A DNA stretch of 64,000 nt. Source: Haliotis asinina. Lineage: Eukaryota > Mollusca > Gastropoda > Lepetellida > Haliotidae. This document shows positions 11,600 through 22,865 of the stretch, in pieces. Positions within the stretch are counted from its first letter, which is position 1. Each line of letters opens with the position of its first letter. Below the pieces are notes generated by a model. The model worked only from the letters and a program-made list of their open reading frames with translations, was not told the DNA's origin and ran no database searches. The stretch covers positions 26,894,001-26,958,000 of the forward strand of contig NC_090291.1 in NCBI RefSeq assembly GCF_037392515.1, written 5' to 3'. Position numbers and translations under genes: made by a program.

Positions 11600-13254
11600 C
11601 ATAGCTGTGGAGCCTTGGGAATATCTTGGTATTTCCAAGGTATATGTACGATGTAAAGCATCACTGTTTAGTGGATAAACCTGTTTCCCCGGGCTTTTGT
11701 GTGTATGATGACCATGTGCAAGGTTGTTGTGAGACAACAAACTTCAGTTGACCAAGCTGCTCGTCTGGACCCTTTCAGAATTCAAAATGTTTGACTATTC
11801 ATCCCCTTCCGGCAAAGATTTGACATCTATTGTTAGCATGGGTTGGAGTTTACTTAAGGAGCACCTGCAGGTACGCCCGGGTCACCCCATCGATGAGGAA
11901 TATGTTCATTTGCATTTCATTTTCATTACTTGCATATCATACGTACCTGTGATGTAATATTTACATCCTTTTACATGTGATGCTAATTTCCCAACTGTGT
12001 TTCGGTCATATCAGCAGCAAGCGTTGTTTGCAGGACAACATTTTATGTTCGACATGTATTCACTTCATGTGCTGCAGGTTTATTCTTTCATCCATAAAAT
12101 TAGCAACGCCTTTTTTAAAACAAAAACAAAACGAAACAAAAATAAAACAAATAAAAAATGCTAACCAGTTTGACATGGAAATAAACAGGAGTGCTGCTGA
12201 AAATCCACGAGTTATGCAACTCCATGGTAGAAGGTGCGCCGAGTATGAGAGTTAGTTTATATATGTGACAATTGGTACTTTAGCAACATCCACACTCGTC
12301 ATGGGTAGATGTGTTACACCTAAACACCAACTTTGTGCAGCAACAGGCAGCGACCTGCATTAGTCGGTTGTTGGACAGCGTGGCCATCCAAGTGTGTCGT
12401 TACGTTCCACTTGACGAAGAGACAGGGAATAGCCCAGAAACGTTGTGTAAACAATAAAGAAGCTCACATCCATAACATTTTGTCGTATGTTAAGTAAGTG
12501 TCAGGAAGTTTTTTGTTGTAGAGGTTATCTGTTGGTTCAGGTAAAACGGAGGGGGTGTTTGTTTTTATTTACATTTGAAAAATAATATATATATACTCCT
12601 ATCACTTCATATAAATATACATACCTTGGTTTACATTGTCAGTATAGTAAATGGGCTAGCATGTTTTAACGAAACTTTGGATCTTATATTCCGGACGCAA
12701 GAAACGGGCTTCAGGTGTTGTTCTGCATTAGCGGAATCGAATTTATGCCATCATTTTCTGTATATCAATAAAATATCAATATTTTATCCTACGTGATCAA
12801 TAATATTATATCGATCAATAAATGTGTAACAATGCTTTAAAAGCATTAACTGTTAGTGTTCAGATAACCCGCCTGTCTCATTTAAAATCCAAAACAAATT
12901 AGACAAATACAAATAACCTGGTTTACTTTCACAGGTGCATTTATGATGGGGGTTGGTATCTACATCCAGGTAGATAACACCCAAAGAAATATTCAAAACA
13001 TGTCCCGGCCTTCACCTACACCTTATAGGCCTAAATGGGTGTCATGTTTCTGTACAGAAATTCCTCTCACGATATTGCAGCATTAGAATACATATCAATA
13101 TTTAAATTTGCTATTTCCTCACAGAAAGACGTTGCGTTTGAGATACACCGGAATACTTGATATTTGTGCAAGGTGTAATGTCAATTACCGATTGTTAATT
13201 TAAAATGACACAGATATTTTTGTGCCTTGTCATACAATTTGTACCAATGGATGC
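11600..13254. other. intergenic, no gene seen
   Basis: Only short open frames. An A-rich tract (AAAACAAAAACAAAACG) lies at 12116-12160. Bases 12290-12475 resemble the end of a retroelement (an AAACGTTG motif followed by an AATAAAG signal) but are too short to classify. Confidence 0.4.
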
Positions 13255-13377
13255 GCTGAATAAATTTCAACCAATCGAAATCGTCCTAACCAATCTGTGC
13301 AGAGCAGTGCGTGAACGAGCAGCCATTGTTGTTTGCGGGTCCGAGAACAGAGGGGCTACAAGATTCACCATTCTCAT
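13255..13377 (+). promoter_or_regulatory. possible promoter and 5' UTR exon of the Pro/Tyr-rich gene
   Basis: Two CCAAT boxes (ACCAATCG near 13270 and ACCAATCTG near 13290) precede a GC-richer stretch that ends in a strong 5' splice site, CAT|GTGAGTAAAC, at 13377/13378. That is what a first non-coding exon would look like. The next + strand exon candidate is at 20471. The link is inference; transcript data would be needed. Confidence 0.3.
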
Positions 13378-15358
13378 GTGAGTAAACCGGAGGCGGCTTG
13401 TTCAGATATACCAGGCTTACTTTATGGGTTCGTGGAAATAAATTAGTGCTGCTCACTCAGATTCCTTATTGCCATTTCACCGATTGCAATTCGCCATGCT
13501 GCAATTTCGAATCGGCATCGACAAATCTCTTGTGTTCTTTTCTAAGACATAGACCTAGCATCCAGTGTTAACACCTCATTACTAGTGCTGGAATATCGTT
13601 GAGGGCTTGGAAGAGTCAAAAACCGAATGGAAATGATGTTTCTTGGTTTGATAGAGGTTAGTTTACCTAACGGTGGCTTTTTTATCGGTGAATTTATATG
13701 GCATCAGTCTACTTTGTAGGCTGGAGCGCTGTCATCAGTCATTTTCAGTCACGTGCAAAATGTCGGTGAAAGCTTCGCCAAGAGATGGAATCGGAATTTG
13801 CGATCTTCCAACATTGACCTACATTTTGCCTTTAGTCAGCGCAGTTTATTCGGTCGATATCTGTGGAATATTTTTTTGTTTCCTAATTTGAAAGAGTTCC
13901 AATATTTGTGGTCTAATGGCATTTAAATATTATATTTTGTGTTCGAAGGTGTTAAGGATAAAGCATTCCAGTTTGCATTTCATGACATATATGGCACACA
14001 GGAATATTATCTAACGCTTGTAACATTAATCTGGATCATTTTCACAGTTTTGTTTGTTGGTTAAAAAAATGAAACATTAAAACGGTTGTGTGTTATTTCT
14101 TATCACATTACAAACTAACTGGCTGTAGCTTGTTTTTATCACTGAGTTACCCAATCTTCGCAGTTGAATAAAAATTAATTCTATTTGGGAATGAATGAAA
14201 AACCACTGAAGAACTGAAAGGTTACTTATTTATTAGGAGTCATCTATGCATTACATATACACCTGTATGATGAATCTAGATTGTGTTTAAGCAATCTGTT
14301 TAATGTTTCAGGTTTGTGACTTTCATGTTGGTTTAACACCAATGTGAGCAAACTGAGGTACGTGCTTCATGCTTCTACAACTAGTTCATTTTTATTGAAC
14401 AGACAATTACAAATTCCATTCTAGCGTGTAATACATACTGGTTCTGGACACCAGTCATATTATTATAACAACATGAGGTTTACATTTTCTATAATCTTGA
14501 ATTCTGATTGGAATTGTGTTTTTGTTCAGTTTGTCTTATTCAAAACATTTTCAGAACAAATGTCTGAACAATATTCTTTTAATTAATTATTGATTGACAT
14601 CCATTGCATTATTTCCTCTTTTTTTGCACGAACCACTCTTTAAATTTATGTGTAAATATAACTAATTACTTCAATAACTTCACATTCTTGAAAATATGTC
14701 TTTGAAGTCTTGTTGAGATATGCAACATCTTACAAACACATACTGCTTCACTTTCTTAACATATTGATGTTGACAGTTGACTGTCCAACAACTGTATGCA
14801 CATCAGGCTTGGTTTGACTATGAGCCAACAGTGTCAGATGTACATGCTTGTGTACTTGCATATGATTTTTATTCATTTATTTATTTTAAAACTTACATTA
14901 GTTTCAATGTGGATAGTTTGGTCCTGAGGGGGTTCCTGGATGAGAGACCTCACCCTCTTACATGGCATGTGGCATTGATAGTGTTTTGTGGCCTTTTGTC
15001 ATATTTTGTGTTGTGAATAGTAGGACTGCACATCAGGCTACCAGTATATCACTTTATGTCTTCCAAATGTTATTTATTGCAGAAATCTCAGAACTAATGT
15101 ACTAGTTATGTATGAAGTTTTTGATTGTCTCTGTTTTAAGTTAAGATCTACACAGACTTTCACTATTCAGCCACGTTTTCGTTTTCCAATGTAATAGATT
15201 GACAAAACAGGATACTTTCGTAAAATTTTGTTCAAAATGAAAAGACAATCCCTCAGTCTCAAATCTAAATTCAAGTATCACAACCATGACATTTAGTTTT
15301 TGGATCTGAGTATGTCTAAAATATTGCACCATCAATTTCACTCACTCTCAAACACTGA

Positions 15359-15480
15359 AGGGGTGGTGAGGTAGCGCAGTGGTTAAAGCATTGGTTCGTC
15401 ACCCTGAAGACTCGGATTTGATTCTCTGCTTGAGTGCAAAGTACAAAGCCCATTTTATCCCCTGCCATTGGTAGTTTCAT
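15359..15480 (+). mobile_element. tRNA-derived SINE
   Basis: A-box-like GTAGCGCAGTGGTTAAAGC and B-box-like GGATTTGATTC, followed by AAAGCCCATTTTATCCCCTG. Same family as the copy at 3827. Confidence 0.75.
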
Positions 15481-17309
15481 GACTATATTTTCAGATTATT
15501 TGTCAAGGTAGTACCATTTACTGGGATGCCAACTACTAATTGATTGATCTCACTTGCATATCGGTAGAGACTAACCCTTATTCATAAAGAAAGGAACGCC
15601 AAATCAAAATTTGGAAAGTATATTTCATATTATGTTTAATCAAGACATAAACAACTGATACAGATTTCTGATTGGCTAAGTACAATGGAAGCAGCAACAG
15701 CGATCATAGTATTAATCAGTCTGTGTTTCCTTTACACAATGTTATGATTCTGTTGCATTATTTCCAACACAAGTTTTGTAGTATTGTTTATGATCACAGT
15801 CAATAGATTATTGACCTCTGATGATGGGTCTGAATATTGTGAGTGATAACCATCTCTACTAACAACTCTTTTTGCAGTGTTTTGAATGCATGGAAATTTT
15901 CTGATTAACGATGGGCTAGTATGTATTTACTCTCCATTACATTGTCTTTACCACTTTGTTGATGTTAGTTTAAACTACATTCCCCAAATGTCTCAGTTTT
16001 TGATGAGTGAAGATAAGTCAACACTGATTTAACATGAATATGATTACATTAGATGGATTTGTTGTGTAATGCTGCACTCAGCAATATTTCAGCTATGTGG
16101 TCGAATTAAATTACAAATAAACCAAGATGCTATCTAGTTCGTCCCTGAAATGCTTAGTGTAGGTGTGTTTTGGTTGTTACACATCCCTATGCGAGAACAA
16201 ACTTGGTGTCCTAATGTTTATGAGCAAGTTGTAGGAGTGACTTCCCATTACCAGTTTTGTAAAACGACCCATGAAAGTTCGGTTAGAGTTAGTCTTATCT
16301 GAGTCATGCTTGTCGTAAGATAAAATATTGTATACATGGATTGCATGTAAGCATAATCATAGTTAGTGTCAAGTTTTACCATGGTTCGATGCCATTTCAA
16401 CTTCAATATAAAGGATGTCATAGATGCCTTGTGATCTATAGAAAAACTTTACCTGACGATATCGACAAGATTCCATCTTTAGCCTGTCACTTTCTACATT
16501 AATGTACTTTTACCACAGATGATACATACAGATACAAGTGCAGCTGCTGTGACTTCATTGTGTGAGTCAGTAGGTTCTGCTTCAAATTTTCTTCACGTGT
16601 GGGAATAGATAGTAGTCTAGCAGAAAATAAGATATTAACTGAAGAATTTGAAGCTGTTAGGGAAAACAAAATGAAACCATAACCTTTCTAGATGATGGGC
16701 TAATCTGTAGCTGGAAGAGATGAACTCAGATTTATTAACAGTATTAGTAGAACTGCAGTATATAGCCTTCAGTTCGGTATACTGTAATAGAGAATAAGAA
16801 AATCAGTACTTTCGGTTTTCGTACTGCCATTTTAAAAAACCTTTTTATACCTTTTCTAAAAGGTCAAGAAATCGAATCATGTTGTCCAAATCTATGCATT
16901 TCTTGAGGACAGCCATTTACCCGGAAGTAAGTTCGGAATTGCCTTGAATGTCATCAGCTTAGATATTCAAGTCTGTAACTAAGACATAAGTAACTGGGAT
17001 CCTTTTCCAGGTCTTTCAAATAGATATATTTGTCCCATTGTGTTATACCTTCTGTAACGGCATACATTATGTAAACATATCACTTGCACTAAGGACGAGC
17101 TTTTCATATTGTTCATATAGAATTCCGGTTTATCTAGATACAACTGGTGGAATGATAAAACTTGGTTCATCTAGATATGATTGGTGGAATACGTTAGACT
17201 TTGGAGTAAATGCAAAAAAGTTATCTGATGCATAATGAAATTTATTTCCTAATTTTCTTACAGCCACACACGTTTTTTGAGTTAGTTTCAAGTAGATCGT
17301 GGACACTTT

Positions 17310-17389
17310 ATTTACTGAGAACATAATATTTTATCGAGAGGTAAATTTTGACATGGCAAAACTTACCTCTCATTTGGTTCTCAGTAAAT
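17310..17389. repeat. imperfect hairpin
   Basis: Outer arms ATTTACTGAGAAC (17310-17322) and GTTCTCAGTAAAT (17377-17389) are perfect complements, as are inner arms GAGAGGTAA (17336-17344) and TTACCTCTC (17363-17371). Possibly a small fold-back element. Confidence 0.6.
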
Positions 17390-20300
17390 CTAAGAACCTG
17401 TGTGAAATTTGATGTGTTTTACATCATTTTGAAAAAAACTCAACAAGATGGTATTTTGAATGTACCTAATTCTTGTTCATAAAAGCTGTTAAGTTCAAAC
17501 CTGTCTGCACTGATTTTCATATATGTGTGTATAATATGTAGGAATGTGAAATCCTGGTCAGTCTGATTTTTGAGAATCAGGTGTACCATCACATTGCACA
17601 TCACATAACATTATCACATTTGCCTGAACAGCCAATCAACCAGTGGAATCTTTGAATGTTGCAAGAATAGTTGATGTCTTTGTTGTCTTTGATTCTTCCT
17701 GTGAATGATCAGTTATATTCACTGATAGACCAACAGCTTTTTTAGAACTCAAATGTTTTGTTTCAAGAAATCACATACATTTTGGATGAATGGTTGTCAT
17801 TGTTTAAATGGTTTCATATGGACATCATGGAATTTACTCTCTTTATGAATATCCATGAATGCACAAATTCTTTGATGAACATAGTGTTAGAATGTGCCCT
17901 CATTGTGTGGTAAGTAGCAGTGGGTACTGTGGAGCTGTGCACAGGATGTAGTGGTTGCTTCTGAAAGATTGCAGATGTCATCTGTGTTCAGATATACACT
18001 AATAGTGTTTGTTCTAGGCAGAGCGCTATCATGTAACATGGCACACTTGAAAGGGAATGGACAGCGCATCCATAAATGTAAAACTGAAACACTTTGCACG
18101 TTTGTTTTTGCTTTGCTACTCAAGCAGAACCCAAACAAGGTAGGTCTTTGGGAAAAAAATACACCTGTCCTTCCCAAAACAAGTTATTATTGTTCTGCTC
18201 ATGACTTTCGACTTGTGTTTTGAATGTCATTGCGAAACATACAAAACAATGTGATGAATAAAAACATTGTGGTTAATTAAATTGGCTAGGATAGATAGGT
18301 TTTTGTCAAGTGAATCAATCACCTTATATTTGAACTATCTATTATCTGAGGTTCTAATATTGCAGCATGTGAAAACATCAGGAAAGCAGAAACACCACAC
18401 CCCACATCGGCTGTTTACATGTGAAAGCATGTAAAATAAAATCAGTGCTCTTGAAAAAGTCCTTCATTTCATTGGGATTTCATGTGTAATTGTTGCAATA
18501 TTTAGGTTTTTATATTTAAAGTAAGTCATGGAACATTTTAAAACTAGTATGATCCCAACTGCCATTACATCTAGCATGAATCAAAACTTACTTCATCAAG
18601 AGTAATCCTACGAGAACTATAAGCTTATTTGCTTATTTTCCATACTAAAAGTATAACAGTTATAGGTTATTGTTTCACACTTTTGTTGCCAAGGGGGAGC
18701 TCAGTGACTGTCAAAGACTGATATTGGTACTGATATTGGTTCAAACGTCTTACATTTTTCAAGTAAAAGCAGTACCTGAATGTTTGGGTTTTTAAAAAAT
18801 GTTGTTCAAACTTTGCCAGTGGGTATCTTTCATCCCAGCAGTAAATCATGAGCAATGTGCATTACGCACCAGATAAACAAATGTGTTCATGGGGTATGTT
18901 AAGTTCAGGTTGAGAATTTCGAAACAACATTCGGGATCAGGTCGTCGGGATCTCTCGCTGACTTAGTTGACACATGTCATTGTATCCCAAATTCTTAGAT
19001 TGATTGATGCTGTTGACCACTGGATTGTTTGATCCAGACTTGATTATTCGTATAGCCTGAAATACTGCTGACTGCAACCTAAAACTAATTTACTCACTCA
19101 CCAACATAATAGATATCCCCGTATTATTTTGACATTCGGGTCACTTAAAACATTTGTACACAACAAATGTAAAAGATGTCATTAACCTAAACTAAATCCT
19201 TCAAAATTATGTATTTGCCACTGTCAGACATATAAGATTCACTGTTCATTGCTGAAGTGTCCAGTTGTTGTCAAAGTTTCAATGGAAACTGAGACTGTCT
19301 GTTAGTTATGCTATGGAAACAGTTCAATCAGTGTTTTCTGAACAACTCAGACCAACATAACTTGGGGGGCTTGTAGGGGTCATGGGCCCACTTTTTAGAA
19401 AGGCTGGGATAAACACTGGATATACAAGGCATTTGGATGTATGCATAGCAATACCGGGTTCAGTTATAGGTAGTACTAATGTTGGTGCTAAAATTATCTG
19501 TTAAGCTCTGTTTTGTGCATTTCCTACAGTTTGGTTTTAGTTGAACCTGGAAAATGTGGCAGCTTGTCACAGCTGTTGCAGGCGACCTACATTCGTCATG
19601 TAATTAGCATGAACATATTGAATATGAAATATCATTTATGCAGCTCATAAAGTATGCCTGGTTTGGTTTGTAATCTTTGTCTATTGCATGGGCAGTCATT
19701 TTCCATGTATTTCGTCGGCTTATGTTAGCCTGTGTGTGTGCAACTATATGAACACAGTATTTATCTTCCAAATCATGGAGGAAATTAGTATTTGTCTTCT
19801 GATCACAAACAAATCTTACGCTGCATTAAAGAAAATTTAAATGTTTCTCGGGCACCTTTTTTTCAACAGTGACAAAGATGTTAGTACTTTTATTTTAATT
19901 TTTGATAGAAACAAAGTGATGAGGGAGGAACACGTTTTCATTTTTTTCTCTCAGAAAAACAGTTCGGAAAGTTTAGCATGCGTTACTGAGCTGTACATTC
20001 CATGATGCTCGTTTTTACAAACAGTCATTCTTATAGTGGGCAAATGGATGATGGGGACACGGCTAAGTCAAAATTATTTTTTCAAAATTGCAATAAAAAA
20101 ATTGTTACCCACACCAATAAAAATGACACGTCAATGCCCAAGAAACATTTAACTTTTTTTTTTTTAGCCTTAGTGGTATAGCCACCTGATCAGGTAAATG
20201 TGTGGACCAGAAGATGCTTGCTGATGAGGAGCAGCAAATGGTATCAACTTTCCTTGAACATTATGTATCTAATCATTGATATTCCTGCAGTAGTGGAGAC

Positions 20301-20470
20301 AGAAAAAATATTTATTTTGTCTGATGCTTTAATCCTTTTTAGCTGTCATGACTTTCCCTAGAACCTTATTTTGAGGGGAGATCAGTAAATAAACCCATTG
20401 TATTTGGTGTGGCTTGAAAAATTTATATGGTAGATGCATTTTTTTTAATACTATGGAATCTCTTTTTCAG

Positions 20471-20512
20471 ATTAGAAATCCAAGTACACACAGTTTAAGA
20501 CCAACAAGACAG
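20471..20512 (+). other. probable non-coding 5' exon of the Pro/Tyr-rich gene
   Basis: A 42-bp stretch framed by TCTTTTTCAG and AG|GTAAGA, both near-consensus. In the frame needed to join the next exon in phase it contains a stop, and its only open frame runs into a stop just past the next acceptor. It therefore fits a 5' UTR exon better than coding sequence. Confidence 0.4.
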
Positions 20513-20717
20513 GTAAGATCAGTGATTTATAAATAATTCTTTATGGTCCAGTCATCTACAGTGTCACAGTTGTTGACATTTTGTTTAAGAAGTGTATGTC
20601 ATTGAGGTATTTCTTTAGAATGAAAGTAATAGTTGAAGCCCCTGCAATCGGAAGCCTGTTCCTTCTGCATAGTTCCTCCCACCTGTCTGACCTGGTTATG
20701 TTTTATTGACAGGAGCA

Positions 20718-21305
20718 ATGAACTACCACCACAGTCACACTGGGAGTATACCTCCAGGTAGCAGCTTCCCCTCTTCCAGTGACAAGCCTGGTCTTTACAC
20801 CCCTGGGGGGTTCACTACAAGCCCCTACCCCCCATCACAACCTGGCCTGCCTCCCGGGCCCCAGACCCAGCGCTACCAGTCTGTCACTCAGGCCTATGCA
20901 ATGGCAGCCAATCCGGCCTACTACACTCCACCAGCAGGCTACTCCACTCTATCGGCTACAGGCTACCCATCCGCCACTGTAGGGACAGGAGCCTTTCACA
21001 CCGTAGGCTACCCATCACTTCAGTCTCTCCCTTCAACCACGCCCGCAGGCTACCCCACCCAGTACCCGATGCCAACATACCTCGGGGGCAGCCAACTTGG
21101 AGCCACTACAGTGCCCAGCTACGCAGCGTCTGCACTTCCAGTCACCAGCGCCATCTACCCAAGCAGCGCCTACACGAGCACGCCCATCGTGGCCAGCCAG
21201 ATCCAGCCTCGGGGGTACTCCGTGTCGCCCATGGGTTACCCAAGTCAGTTGGGAACGAACCCAACTTACCCTGGTGCTTCGTATCAGTCTCAACCGCCGT
21301 TTTAG
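20718..21305 (+). CDS. Pro/Tyr/Ser/Gly-rich low-complexity protein, family not recognised
   Basis: 195 residues from the first ATG after a TTGACAG acceptor (exon starts 20713) to TAG. The sequence is rich in Pro, Tyr, Ser, Thr, Gly and Ala, with recurrent GYPS/GYPT/GYS motifs at about residues 70-195 and PPGPQ near 47. It has almost no charged residues, no signal peptide, no membrane segment and no folded domain that I can see. GC content is clearly higher than the surroundings, which supports real coding. Composition recalls intrinsically disordered Tyr/Pro-rich tails of RNA-binding or trafficking proteins, but I cannot match it to one. It may be a whole single-exon protein or the last exon of a longer one; the upstream exon at 20471 favours the former. 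The flippase gene converges on it from the right. Confidence 0.7.
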   Translation: MNYHHSHTGSIPPGSSFPSSSDKPGLYTPGGFTTSPYPPSQPGLPPGPQTQRYQSVTQAYAMAANPAYYTPPAGYSTLSATGYPSATVGTGAFHTVGYPSLQSLPSTTPAGYPTQYPMPTYLGGSQLGATTVPSYAASALPVTSAIYPSSAYTSTPIVASQIQPRGYSVSPMGYPSQLGTNPTYPGASYQSQPPF

Positions 21306-21744
21306 TCGGGATGGGGACACTCACGACGACGGTTTTCAATAGGACTCAATCTTTATAGCGAGTCATGACAAACTTAGACGTGCAGAATGCATCGGAGTTT
21401 TATGTATAAACAAGGCCACTTTTGGCCAGGCGTTCTTTTCCCAAACACAGACAGTTTTATGCAGCAGCACTTGTTACAATGCTTGAAGGGTGTTATGCAG
21501 ATGGACTGTGTTTTAAATCACTTGGTGATTTCCTCTACTCTAAAGCCAGTTTCAGTCAAGGCAACAGCAATGCTGTGTTAATTGGGGTACAAAAACGTGA
21601 GCTTGTTCCATTCTGTTGCATAATTTATATATCCATCCTGGTGCCTACAAGCCAGGCTAAGTAGTAGGGGATGTATATATATTTTTCTACTGTTTTGTTT
21701 TACCAGAAAGATCTGAAGTTTTTAGGAAATTTAGTTTACCACTT

Positions 21745-21750
21745 TATTTT
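21745..21750 (-). terminator. candidate polyadenylation signal of the flippase gene
   Basis: TTTATT on + is AATAAA on -, about 980 bp past the flippase stop. If used, the two 3' UTRs would overlap by roughly 100 bp. Nearer, weaker signals are possible. Confidence 0.3.
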
Positions 21751-21850
21751 TACTTTACTAGATGATTATTTCAAAAAGCTTTTTGTGAGAATCCCATATT
21801 CTGTACTTTATAATTTATAACAGTCATATTGTGAAAAGTATCTTTGATCA

Positions 21851-21856
21851 AATAAA
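21851..21856 (+). terminator. candidate polyadenylation signal
   Basis: AATAAA, 546 bp after the stop of the Pro/Tyr-rich protein, followed by TG-rich sequence (TTTTTGTGGAGTCTTTGTG). Confidence 0.5.
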
Positions 21857-22728
21857 CAAATGAAGCTTTTTGTGGAGTCTTTGTGCAGTTTGTCCCAACA
21901 TGTGAAGCAACATCAGCTGTTAATATCCAGCTTCCTTATCTACAAACAACAAATGACAATACACAGATGTATAAAACATACTTTATATACATGCAGCACA
22001 AGAAATGCATATGTACATTTTTTCCCTTCTCCTAATACAATATGAATGGGATAATAAATAAGCTTTGAGAAATATTTACATATGCAGGACTATCTGTACC
22101 TAACTAGTAACTATACTGAAACATTTGCAGTTCATTGTCCAGGGAACCTTCCTTGATTTGACATGCAAGACCTCCATCACTGCTAATGTAATTACAGCTC
22201 TAACCATTGGAAGACACGTCTGAGAGACTCGCCTCGGAGCCATGACTGCAGTTAGCTCAACCAGTGAAAGCCACAGTAATAGTCCATGAACATATTACAG
22301 ATCTATGCATACTGGTTGATGGTTGCCTTACAATCAATATTTTAATGCTAGTGAGGCATCACAAATGATTGACTGGGTTCTGTAAGAATGTTCATTCTTC
22401 CCTTCATAACATTAAGGAACTTCTTTTTCTCTCATGGACCTTTTTCTTTCATATTCAAATTGTTTTCATTTATCCCACCTTCACATCACACATGAATACC
22501 TCGAGTGCAGAAAATTTCACTTCAATGTCACATATCCTTTGTATAATTTAATGTGAGCAGGGTCTTTCTCATGCTTAATAGTAAAGTTCACACACCAAGA
22601 TTAAGTTGTTTCACTGTTCATTACTTGACAGAAAATGTTGACCACACTTCCAAGTAATGCTTGTGTAGGTTTCCATGTGACCTGTCCCACAACTGCCAGC
22701 AGATCCAGGTCCCTGGATTAATAGATGC

Positions 22729-22865
22729 TCATGGTGTCAGTTTTGAATAGACAGGAGGGGAGAACTTTTTCCGCAGATACTTCAACACATACAGGGGGAT
22801 GCAGCTGACCGAGGTGATGACCAACACCTTCCAAACAAAGTCCCACGTCTGGAGGAACTTGGCAT
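22729..22865 (-). CDS. ATP9B: flippase last exon (C-terminus)
   Basis: Residues 1043-1087 and TGA: the last membrane segment, then [12 protein letters not shown]-like [19 protein letters not shown], the typical ATP9 ending. Acceptor TTGCAG. Confidence 0.95.

Larger units (their letters stand above)
13378..20470 (+). other. long stretch without coding sequence, probable 5' intron
   Basis: AT-rich, with only short open frames that look fortuitous. It contains the SINE at 15359, a small fragment of the SINE-like repeat near 16080 (CAGCAATATTTCAGCTATG) and the hairpin at 17310-17389. If the exons at 13.3 and 20.5 kb belong together, this is a 7.1-kb intron. Confidence 0.35.
21306..22728. other. 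3' UTRs of two convergent genes
   Basis: Holds the 3' UTR of the Pro/Tyr-rich gene on + and that of the flippase on -. The stop codons are about 1.4 kb apart. Short open frames here look random. Confidence 0.6.

Noticed and set aside
12290-12475. End of a Penelope-like or other retroelement
   Set aside because: An AAACGTTG motif and an AATAAAG signal are suggestive, but there is no coding remnant to support it.
20471-20512. Coding exon upstream of the Pro/Tyr-rich frame
   Set aside because: The only open frame does not join the next exon in phase, so it was listed as probable 5' UTR.
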